A DNA stretch of 7,555 bases, from contig CALPQG020000110.1 in the NCBI GenBank assembly GCA_943325655.2, positions 1 through 7,555 of the forward strand, read 5' to 3'. Position 1 is the first letter of the stretch, and each line of letters begins with the position of its first letter. A program made the translations under genes and the position numbers. The notes under the pieces are model-generated. The model was not told where the DNA came from and searched no databases. It worked only from the letters and a program-made list of their open reading frames with translations. The DNA is from Bifidobacterium breve (lineage in GTDB: Bacteria; Bacteroidota; Bacteroidia; Cytophagales; UBA9547). Shown here piece by piece: positions 1-5,431 of the stretch.

Positions 1-105
1 ATCATTGGTAATTCAGGCGAGCTTACCAGTGGACCACATTTGCATGTTGAACTTTGGTACGCCGGTAATCCAATAAATCCTCAAAGGTTTATTCCGTTTG
101 AATAG
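1..105 (+). CDS. M23-family (LytM/EnvC-like) peptidoglycan metallopeptidase, C-terminal fragment
   Basis: Frame 1 is open from the window edge to a TAG at 103-105 and gives 34 residues. It contains the end of the M23 catalytic domain: a Gly-Asn-Ser-Gly stretch, then S-G-P-H-L-H-V-E-L. In this family the H-x-H pair supplies a catalytic His and a zinc ligand. The closing N-P-x-x-F-I-P-F is the usual M23 C-terminus, so the gene ends normally and only its 5' part is missing. M23 enzymes cut peptide cross-links in peptidoglycan, and EnvC-type members lack zinc ligands and act as amidase activators. The HxH seen here argues for an active enzyme, but the first His and Asp ligands lie outside the window. 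The neighbouring bactofilin gene fits a role in localized wall remodelling. The exact subfamily cannot be decided. Confidence 0.85.
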   Translation: MIGNSGELTSGPHLHVELWYAGNPINPQRFIPFE

Positions 106-108
106 TTG

Positions 109-190
109 GTATTAGGTACAAAGTATTAAGTATTAGGTATAATATGTAAAAATATAATTTACTCAAAACTAACAACTCAACACTCAAAAC
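109..190. repeat. Facing heptamer arrays between the M23 peptidase and bactofilin genes
   Basis: On the + strand five consecutive 7-mers start with GT at 109, 116, 123, 130 and 137: GTATTAG, GTACAAA, GTATTAA, GTATTAG and GTATAAT. On the - strand four 7-mers occupy 163-190, read right to left as GTTTTGA, GTGTTGA, GTTGTTA and GTTTTGA. The two arrays point at each other across 19 bp of A/T-rich sequence (144-162). The arms are only weakly complementary, so a stable hairpin is unlikely. The first array starts 3 bp after the peptidase stop codon and the second ends 7 bp before the bactofilin start codon. A second locus with the same build lies at 5345-5410. The function is unknown. Confidence 0.7.
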
Positions 191-197
191 TAAAAAA

Positions 198-587
198 ATG
201 TTTTCAGGAAAAGAATCAAAAAAAGAATTAGAAGAAATTGTTAACTCAAGTAATAGCATTGGAAAAGGGACTATTATTGATGGTAATATTGAAGCGGTAG
301 GTAATATTCGAATCGAAGGTACAGTCAAAGGAAATGTGACTACAAAAGCAAAATTGTCTTTGGGTGAGTCTGCAACTATTGAAGGAAATGTATTTGCCAT
401 CAATGCTGAAATTGCCGGTACAGTAAAAGGAATTTTAACAGTTTCTGAATTGTTGCTTTTAAGATTTTCTGCTGTAATCACAGGAGATATAATTACAGGA
501 AAGTTGTCTGTGGAAACGGGAGCTTCGTTTAATGGTAATTGTAAAATGCAAAATGATGGAAGAGCAGACACCCAAGCCCAAAAATGA
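198..587 (+). CDS. Bactofilin (polymer-forming cytoskeletal protein, DUF583)
   Basis: This 129-residue protein has the bactofilin plan: a short charged N-terminal tail (about 1-20), a beta-helical core (about 21-115) and a polar C-terminal tail. The core is built from short turns of the type I-x-G-N-I and V-K-G-N-V (G29-N30, G41, G45-N46, G63-N64, G74, G96-D97, G113-N114), matching the repeated G-N/D steps of the right-handed beta-helix. Bactofilins polymerize without nucleotides into filaments, often on the inner face of the membrane, and position cell-wall enzymes; pairing with M23 peptidases is known in Helicobacter and other bacteria. The M23 gene immediately upstream supports that role. 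The ATG at 198 follows an A-run with no Shine-Dalgarno motif. The 3' end overlaps the start of the next gene, which suggests translational coupling. The family call is firm; the cellular role is inferred. Confidence 0.9.
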   Translation: MFSGKESKKELEEIVNSSNSIGKGTIIDGNIEAVGNIRIEGTVKGNVTTKAKLSLGESATIEGNVFAINAEIAGTVKGILTVSELLLLRFSAVITGDIITGKLSVETGASFNGNCKMQNDGRADTQAQK

Positions 588-780
588 CAATAAATTCCTC
601 ATATTTATGGGGATTGGATTTCAAATGATTGCGATAATTGCTGTTTCGGCATGGTTGGGTCAGTTGATTGATCATCATTATAAAAATCCCAAACCCTATG
701 TGACTTTGGCTTTGTTGCTATTTGGTACAGTGGGTTCAATTTGGCAATTAATTAAACAAGTAACCCATCTGAATGAATAA
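556..780 (+). CDS. AtpZ/AtpI-family small membrane protein of the ATP synthase cluster
   Basis: This is a 74-residue protein with a polar N-terminus and two predicted membrane helices. Helix 1 follows N-K-F-L and runs G-I-G-F-Q through S-A-W-L-G-Q-L-I-D. The second is Y-V-T-L-A-L-L-L-F-G-T-V-G-S-I-W. The pattern G...G..LD, a short loop with Pro, then a G-containing second helix is that of the AtpZ family (annotated as putative F1Fo ATPase subunit, Ca2+/Mg2+ transporter). AtpZ is encoded before atpB in many bacteria and has been linked to Mg2+/Ca2+ transport and ATP synthase assembly. The reading frame has ATGs at 532, 553 and 556. I chose 556 because it gives the usual family length and the smallest overlap with the bactofilin gene (32 bp); 553 is equally possible. 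Any later ATG would cut helix 1, so some overlap is real. Confidence 0.8.
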   Translation: MEEQTPKPKNDNKFLIFMGIGFQMIAIIAVSAWLGQLIDHHYKNPKPYVTLALLLFGTVGSIWQLIKQVTHLNE

Positions 781-1174
781 GCAAGAACATACCTCTTATT
801 TTAAATCGTTGTCAATACTTACCATCATTTTGGCTGTCATTACCCTTGGAGTTCAATTGTCTCCATGGTCTAAGTATTTGAATAGTTATTCGTGGTTGGT
901 ATTTATTTATATGGTTTTACTGTCCCTTGTTTCTTATTTTTTAAGGTACAAAGGGTTTAAATCAAGCGATCCATACGATACTTACAATTATAGCATGCTG
1001 GCAACTACCGTAAGATTGCTGGTTTCGGCTGTAGTTTTGGCTATTTATTGCTTTTTAGTGAAAGAAAATCTTGGATCGTTTACATTTATTTTTTTTGTGT
1101 ACTATTTTATTTATACAGCTTTTGAAATTAAATCCTTATTACCTAAATTGCGAACCGTTTCAGAAAAGGAATAA
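773..1174 (+). CDS. AtpI-like four-helix membrane protein (hypothetical)
   Basis: This 133-residue protein has four hydrophobic segments at about 13-30, 41-58, 77-96 and 101-119, joined by short polar loops, with a basic C-terminus (S-L-L-P-K-L-R). Its size, helix count and place just before atpB match AtpI, which in other bacteria helps assemble the c-ring. The ending Y-F-I-Y-T-A-F-E-I-K resembles the last helix of AtpI-like proteins. I see no decisive motif, so the name rests mostly on topology and location. The ATG at 773 lies inside the end of the preceding gene (8-bp overlap, ATGAATAA), which strongly suggests translational coupling. The loop between helices 2 and 3 is acidic and aromatic (S-S-D-P-Y-D-T-Y). 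Little more can be said about function. Confidence 0.7.
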   Translation: MNKQEHTSYFKSLSILTIILAVITLGVQLSPWSKYLNSYSWLVFIYMVLLSLVSYFLRYKGFKSSDPYDTYNYSMLATTVRLLVSAVVLAIYCFLVKENLGSFTFIFFVYYFIYTAFEIKSLLPKLRTVSEKE

Positions 1175-1192
1175 GTTATACAGTTGAAAAAA

Positions 1193-2305
1193 ATGAATAT
1201 ACAAGTGCAATTATTTCTAAATCAGTTTAAATCATTTCTTCTTGTTTTGTTATTTGTTTTGGTGACAAAAATTTCGGTTCATGCTGAAGAAGGACATGGT
1301 CAAGTAGGAGCAGAGCAAAAGTTTGTTCCCTCAGAAATGATTATACATCATATTTCTGATTCGCATGAATGGCATATAGCTACAATTGGTCATAACCATA
1401 TTACCATACCTTTGCCGGTAATTTTGTATTTTGAAATAGATGGCAAGTCTGGATGGGATTTCTTTATGTCCTCTCAGTTTCATGCAGAAGGTTTTGACCA
1501 CGAAGGTGAAAGGCATGAAAGTTTGCCTGTTGATGGTGGATTTAAGTTGGATCACCACGGTCATATTTTCTACGAGAAAGATGGTAAACCATTTGGACCA
1601 GCAAAAATTATAGATTTATCAATCACCAAAAATGCAGCATCCATCATGTTGTCTTTTGTATTGTTGTTATTTGTTTTTCTTTCTGTAGCAAGAGGATTTT
1701 CAAAAAATAAAGGCAAAGCACCAAGTGGGATACAGTCATTCTTTGAACCCTTGATTGTTTTTGTTAGAGATGAAATTGCACTTCCTAATATTGGAGAACA
1801 CAAATACATGAAATTTATGCCTTATTTGTTGACGGTATTCTTTTTCATTTGGTTCAATAACTTGTTAGGCCTTGTACCTTCAGGTGCAAATGCCACTGGA
1901 AATATTGCAGTGACATTGACTTTGGCATTGTTAACAGCTATTATTACAAACGTTTCGGGTAATAAAGAATACTGGATGCATATTTTATGGACTCCAGGAG
2001 TACCTTTGCCTTTAAGGATTATTATGCTACCGGTTGAGTTATTAGGAATAATCACAAAACCCTTTGCATTGATGATTCGTTTGTTTGCCAATATTACTGC
2101 AGGTCACTGTATTATATTGAGTATTATGAGCTTTATATTTATCTTTAAAAGCTTAAGTGTAGCTGCGGTTTCAGTACCATTTGCAATGGTAATGAACGTG
2201 ATGGAGTTTGGTGTTGCTGCTTTACAGGCATACATCTTTACTTTATTGTCAGCTTTATTTATCGGATCGGCAGTAGCAGAACATGCTCATGACGATCATC
2301 ATTAA
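1193..2305 (+). CDS. atpB: F1Fo ATP synthase subunit a, with His-rich N-terminal extension
   Basis: Subunit a forms the two proton half-channels beside the c-ring. At 370 residues it is about 100 longer than the 271-residue E. coli protein. It begins with a signal-peptide-like helix (about 13-28) ending V-H-A, then a region to about residue 137 with 13 histidines, then the conserved membrane domain from S-I-T-K (about 144). The essential Arg is R296 in I-R-L-F-A-N (E. coli R210), and Q345 in L-Q-A-Y-I-F matches E. coli Q252. E. coli E219 is replaced by H305 and H245 by E338, the reciprocal arrangement known from mitochondria. The C-terminus A-E-H-A-H-D-D-H-H adds four histidines. A TTG at 1184 could add three residues; the in-frame ATG at 1193 is preferred. 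The gene starts 18 bp after the AtpI-like gene. The extension is typical of Bacteroidota AtpB. Confidence 0.96.
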   Translation: MNIQVQLFLNQFKSFLLVLLFVLVTKISVHAEEGHGQVGAEQKFVPSEMIIHHISDSHEWHIATIGHNHITIPLPVILYFEIDGKSGWDFFMSSQFHAEGFDHEGERHESLPVDGGFKLDHHGHIFYEKDGKPFGPAKIIDLSITKNAASIMLSFVLLLFVFLSVARGFSKNKGKAPSGIQSFFEPLIVFVRDEIALPNIGEHKYMKFMPYLLTVFFFIWFNNLLGLVPSGANATGNIAVTLTLALLTAIITNVSGNKEYWMHILWTPGVPLPLRIIMLPVELLGIITKPFALMIRLFANITAGHCIILSIMSFIFIFKSLSVAAVSVPFAMVMNVMEFGVAALQAYIFTLLSALFIGSAVAEHAHDDHH

Positions 2306-2368
2306 TTCGGCAAATTCAATTTTGTATAAATCAAATTTTAATTATTGTTCAACTCTAAATTATAACAA

Positions 2369-2614
2369 ATGTTATCTTCAGTATTATTACAAATAAGTGG
2401 TAGTATTTCTACATTAGGTCCAGGTATTGGTGCTGGTCTAGCTGTATTGGGTGCTGGTCTTGGGATCGGTAAAATCGGTGGTTCAGCGATGGAAGCAATT
2501 GCTCGTCAACCTGAAGTTGCTGGTAAAGTTCAAACTGCTATGCTTATTGCTTCTGCTCTTATCGAAGGTGCTGCGCTATTTGCTATAGTTGTATGTTTCC
2601 TTATCGGTGGATAA
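2369..2614 (+). CDS. atpE: F1Fo ATP synthase subunit c
   Basis: This 81-residue hairpin membrane protein forms the rotating c-ring. Helix 1 is glycine-rich (G17-P-G-I-G through G-A-G-L-G-I-G-K-I-G-G), the polar loop has the conserved R46-Q47-P48 that contacts gamma and epsilon, and helix 2 carries the ion-binding carboxylate E66 in A-L-I-E-G-A-A-L. The residue after the Glu is Gly, not Ser/Thr, and the site equivalent to the Na+-coordinating Gln of Ilyobacter is Ile, so the ring is very probably proton-driven. The gene is set apart from atpB by 63 bp of A/T-rich leader and from atpF by 90 bp containing a strong stem-loop. This spacing is unlike the tight packing of atpF-atpH-atpA and suits separate control of a subunit needed in about ten copies. 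Confidence 0.97.
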   Translation: MLSSVLLQISGSISTLGPGIGAGLAVLGAGLGIGKIGGSAMEAIARQPEVAGKVQTAMLIASALIEGAALFAIVVCFLIGG

Positions 2615-2620
2615 TAATAC

Positions 2621-2648
2621 ATTGCCTTGAGAGAAATCTCAAGGCAAT
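2621..2648 (+). promoter_or_regulatory. Intercistronic stem-loop after atpE
   Basis: Positions 2621-2632 (ATTGCCTTGAGA) pair perfectly with 2637-2648 across a four-base GAAA loop, giving a 12-bp stem with a GNRA-type loop only 6 bp after the atpE stop codon. It is followed by a broken T-rich stretch (TTTATTTCT). It could act as a leaky terminator, or as an mRNA 3'-end stabilizer or processing site that keeps atpE transcript above that of atpF. The genes downstream continue the same operon, so full termination is unlikely unless atpF has its own promoter. Confidence 0.75.
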
Positions 2649-2704
2649 TTATTTCTAAGATGATTTCAAGTTTGATTTTGAACAATATAAACTTAGTTTA
2701 AAAC

Positions 2705-3199
2705 ATGGAGTTAATAACCCCTGGATTAGGTCTGATTATTTGGACCTCTCTTTCGTTTCTTTTATTATTGGCGATTCTATCAAAATTTGCATGGAAACCA
2801 ATTTTATCTGCATTGAGAGAACGTGAAACGAGTATTAGTGATGCATTAGCATCTGCTGAAAAAGCAATGGCTGATATCCAGAAACTTCAAGCTGATAATG
2901 ATAAATTGTTGGTTGAAGCCAGAGCTGAAAGAGATAAAATCTTACGTGAAGCATCAGCTGCAGCTGCAACGATGATTGCAGAAGCAAAAGGCAAAGCAGA
3001 AACGGAAGGTGCAAAAGCAATGGACATCGCTAAATTAGCGATTTCCAATGAAAAACAAGCTGCTTTGGTAGAAATCAAAAATACGGCTGCTATACTTTCT
3101 GTAGAAATTGCTGAAAAGCTATTGAGAAAAGAATTGAAAGACGAGCAAGCACAAAAAGAGTTGGTACAAGAGTATATCAAAGAAGTTAATTTTAATTAA
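2705..3199 (+). CDS. atpF: F1Fo ATP synthase subunit b
   Basis: Subunit b anchors the peripheral stalk in the membrane and holds the alpha3beta3 head still through subunit delta. The 164-residue protein shows the standard plan: a single N-terminal membrane helix (about 6-26, with P-G-L-G-L-I-I-W), then W-K-P-I-L at the membrane exit, then a long, charged, Ala/Glu/Lys-rich helix (about 35-155) expected to form a right-handed coiled coil. The stretch with R-E-A-S-A-A-A-A-T-M-I-A-E-A-K is typical of the family. The length is normal. The ATG at 2705 follows G-T-T-T-A-A-A-A-C, an A-rich start context without a Shine-Dalgarno motif. The stop is 6 bp before atpH. Only one b-type gene is present, so the stalk is presumably a homodimer. 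Confidence 0.95.
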   Translation: MELITPGLGLIIWTSLSFLLLLAILSKFAWKPILSALRERETSISDALASAEKAMADIQKLQADNDKLLVEARAERDKILREASAAAATMIAEAKGKAETEGAKAMDIAKLAISNEKQAALVEIKNTAAILSVEIAEKLLRKELKDEQAQKELVQEYIKEVNFN

Positions 3200-3205
3200 T
3201 AAATT

Positions 3206-3763
3206 ATGTCAGATATACGTGTAGCTTCCAGGTATGCAAAATCAGTAATTGATTTGGCCATAGAAAAAGGATGTTTAGAGGAAGTTCATCATGACATGCT
3301 TTCTTTTGCAACCATCTGTGGAGAAAATAGAGAGCTAGTAGCGTTATTGAAAAGCCCAATTGTTAAAAGCGATAAAAAGTACAAAGTACTTGACTTGATT
3401 TTCAACGGAAGGGTTAATGCTTTAACATTAGCATTCTTAAAAATAATAACTTCAAAAGGCAGAGAGCAAGCATTGCCATCTATCGCTGAAGAGGTAAATA
3501 ACCAATACAATATCCTCAAAGGAATTCAAAAGGCGCAAGTAATCACTGCTTCTCCTTTGAATGATTTGCTACGTGACGAATTCAAAAAAATCGTTTCTGG
3601 TTCTAGTAATAAAAAAGTAGAATTATCAGAAAAAGTAGACCCGGATCTTATTGGTGGATATATTCTTAGAATTGCTGATCAGCAAATTGATGAATCTATC
3701 CAATCTAAGTTGAATAATATTAAGGTGAAGTTTAGTTCCAATCCATTTATATCAAAATTATAA
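3206..3763 (+). CDS. atpH: F1Fo ATP synthase subunit delta (OSCP)
   Basis: Delta sits on top of F1 and links the alpha subunits to the C-termini of subunit b. The 185-residue protein has the OSCP N-terminal helical domain, starting V-A-S-R-Y-A-K-S-V (6-14), and the family C-terminal signature V-D-P-D-L-I-G-G-Y-I (144-153) followed by D-Q-Q-I-D-E-S-I-Q-S-K-L. Both halves are intact and the length is normal. It is packed between atpF (6-bp gap) and atpA (2-bp gap), so translation of these three genes is probably coupled. Confidence 0.95.
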   Translation: MSDIRVASRYAKSVIDLAIEKGCLEEVHHDMLSFATICGENRELVALLKSPIVKSDKKYKVLDLIFNGRVNALTLAFLKIITSKGREQALPSIAEEVNNQYNILKGIQKAQVITASPLNDLLRDEFKKIVSGSSNKKVELSEKVDPDLIGGYILRIADQQIDESIQSKLNNIKVKFSSNPFISKL

Positions 3764-3765
3764 TC

Positions 3766-5343
3766 ATGGTAGCAGTTAGACCAGATGAGGTTTCAGCAAT
3801 ATTAAGAGAACAATTATCGAACGTAAAAACAACCGCCGAGCTTGAAGAAGTGGGTACTGTATTGCAAGTAGGTGATGGTGTAGCACGTATTTACGGCTTA
3901 ACAAAAGTACAATCAGGGGAGTTATTAGAATTTGCTAATGGCGCAAAAGCACTTGCTTTGAACCTTGAAGAAGACAATGTAGGGGTTGTAATTTTAGGAA
4001 ATGCTTCTGACATTAAAGAAGGTGATGTTGTAAAACGTACTAAAAAAATCGCTTCTGTAAAAGTTGGCGAAGGTATTTTAGGACGTGTTGTCGATACCCT
4101 TGGTAATCCAATTGATGGTAAAGGTCCTATCACTGGTGACTTATACGAAATGCCAATTGAGCGTAAAGCGCCAGGGGTTATTTTCCGTCAACCGGTAGCT
4201 GAGCCATTACAAACAGGTTTGAAAGCAATCGATGCCATGATTCCTATTGGACGTGGACAAAGAGAGTTGATTATCGGTGACCGTCAAACAGGTAAATCTG
4301 CGGTGGCAATCGATACCATCATCAACCAAAAAGAATTTTACGATAGGGGCGAGCCTGTATATTGTATCTATGTTGCAATTGGACAAAAAGCGTCTACTGT
4401 TGCTTTGGTAGTAAACCAACTTGAAAAATCTGGTGCACTTCCTTATACAGTAATCGTTGCTGCTCCTGCTTCTGATCCAGCTCCAATGCAATTTTATGCT
4501 CCTTTTACAGGTGCTGCCATTGGTGAATTTTTCAGAGATACTGGACGTCCGGCATTGGTAATTTATGACGATTTATCAAAACAAGCGGTTGCATACCGTG
4601 AGGTTTCTCTGTTATTGAGAAGACCTCCAGGGCGTGAAGCTTATCCAGGTGACGTATTCTATTTGCACAGTCGTTTGTTAGAAAGAGCTGCGAAAGTTAA
4701 CTCTTCTGATGAGATTGCAAGAAATATGAATGACTTGCCAGATTCAATCAAGCATTTGGTAAAAGGTGGTGGTTCTTTGACTGCACTTCCAATTATTGAA
4801 ACACAAGCAGGTGACGTTTCAGCTTATATTCCTACCAACGTAATTTCCATTACTGATGGTCAGATATTCTTAGAAACCAACTTGTTCAACGCAGGTATCA
4901 GACCAGCCATTAACGTGGGTATTTCTGTATCTCGTGTGGGTGGTAATGCTCAGATCAAATCAATGAAAAAAGTAGCGGGTACATTGAAGCTTGATCAAGC
5001 ACAATTCCGTGAATTGGAAGCATTTGCTAAATTTGGTTCTGATTTGGATGCTTCTACTAAATTGATTATTGAAAGAGGTAAAAGAAACCTTGAAATATTG
5101 AAGCAAGGTCAGTTTTCTCCAGTGGCTGTTGAACAACAAGTTGCTATTGTTTATTTGGCTATCAATGGTCACTTAGATACAGTACCTGTAAATGAAGTGG
5201 TGAATTTTGAAAAAGAATATGCCATGGTTTTAGCTGCTCAACACAAAGATACTTTAGCGGGTATCAAAGCTGGTAAAATTGATGATTCAATCACAGAGGT
5301 GTTGAAAAAAGTTGCTAAAGAAGTAGCTGCAAAATATAACTAA
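3766..5343 (+). CDS. atpA: F1Fo ATP synthase subunit alpha
   Basis: Alpha subunits alternate with beta in the F1 head, bind regulatory nucleotide and complete the catalytic sites. The 525-residue protein has the N-terminal beta-barrel (about 25-95), the nucleotide-binding domain and the helical C-terminal domain. The Walker A motif is G171-D-R-Q-T-G-K-S178; L-V-I-Y-D-D (264-269) is the Walker B strand; the R-R-P-P-G-R-E-A-Y-P-G-D block follows. The arginine finger is R390 in G-I-S-V-S-R-V-G-G (E. coli R376). Between the L-L-E-R-A-A-K and G-S-L-T-A-L-P blocks the chain (about 311-336) is some seven residues longer than in E. coli, a form I associate with Bacteroidota homologues. It starts 2 bp after atpH. 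The following 88-bp gap to atpG holds a repeat/hairpin element. Confidence 0.98.
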   Translation: MVAVRPDEVSAILREQLSNVKTTAELEEVGTVLQVGDGVARIYGLTKVQSGELLEFANGAKALALNLEEDNVGVVILGNASDIKEGDVVKRTKKIASVKVGEGILGRVVDTLGNPIDGKGPITGDLYEMPIERKAPGVIFRQPVAEPLQTGLKAIDAMIPIGRGQRELIIGDRQTGKSAVAIDTIINQKEFYDRGEPVYCIYVAIGQKASTVALVVNQLEKSGALPYTVIVAAPASDPAPMQFYAPFTGAAIGEFFRDTGRPALVIYDDLSKQAVAYREVSLLLRRPPGREAYPGDVFYLHSRLLERAAKVNSSDEIARNMNDLPDSIKHLVKGGGSLTALPIIETQAGDVSAYIPTNVISITDGQIFLETNLFNAGIRPAINVGISVSRVGGNAQIKSMKKVAGTLKLDQAQFRELEAFAKFGSDLDASTKLIIERGKRNLEILKQGQFSPVAVEQQVAIVYLAINGHLDTVPVNEVVNFEKEYAMVLAAQHKDTLAGIKAGKIDDSITEVLKKVAKEVAAKYN

Positions 5344-5344
5344 G

Positions 5345-5410
5345 GTTCAGAGTTCAGAGTTTAGTGTATAGAGTTTTTTAACTCTGAACGCTGAACTCTA
5401 AACTGAAAAC
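5345..5410. repeat. Facing heptamer arrays forming a long hairpin between atpA and atpG
   Basis: On the + strand 7-mers start with GT at 5345, 5352, 5359 and 5366 (GTTCAGA, GTTCAGA, GTTTAGT, GTATAGA), followed by GTTTTTT at 5373. On the - strand four 7-mers cover 5383-5410, read right to left as GTTTTCA, GTTTAGA, GTTCAGC and GTTCAGA. Because the arrays face each other, 5345-5361 can pair with 5380-5396 (16 of 17 positions) around an 18-base loop. A smaller alternative hairpin, AGAGTT-TTTT-AACTCT, uses 5370-5385. The element lies inside the operon, starting 2 bp after the atpA stop. It has the same build as the element at 109-190 but a different 7-mer sequence. The function is unknown. Confidence 0.8.
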
Positions 5411-5431
5411 CATTAAACAAGCAAATTAACT

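Noticed and set aside
109..190. CRISPR array
   Set aside because: The units are 7 bp, contiguous and on both strands, without spacers of 25-40 bp.
89..571. A 160-residue - strand open frame opposite the bactofilin gene
   Set aside because: It is antisense to a clear bactofilin gene, and the translated protein shows low-complexity Ser/Pro/Leu runs and no recognizable domain. It looks like a shadow of the beta-helix repeats.
2306..2368. Possible separate promoter for atpE in the A/T-rich leader
   Set aside because: TTG-like and TAnnTTTG-like pieces occur by chance in such AT-rich DNA, and I found no properly spaced pair matching the Bacteroidota -33 TTTG / -7 TAnnTTTG consensus.
2369..2614. 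Sodium-driven c-ring
   Set aside because: The Gln and Ser/Thr ligands of Na+-type subunit c are replaced by Ile and Gly around E66, so the proton type is far more likely.
2649..2704. Possible atpF promoter using TTTG at 2671 or 2677
   Set aside because: A TTTG is present, but no TAnnTTTG-like -7 element lies at the right distance, so the match is too weak to call.
2887..3180. A 97-residue - strand open frame opposite atpF
   Set aside because: Its Ala/Ser/Leu-rich sequence is the complement of the Ala/Glu/Lys-rich coiled coil of subunit b, and no start context or neighbour supports it.
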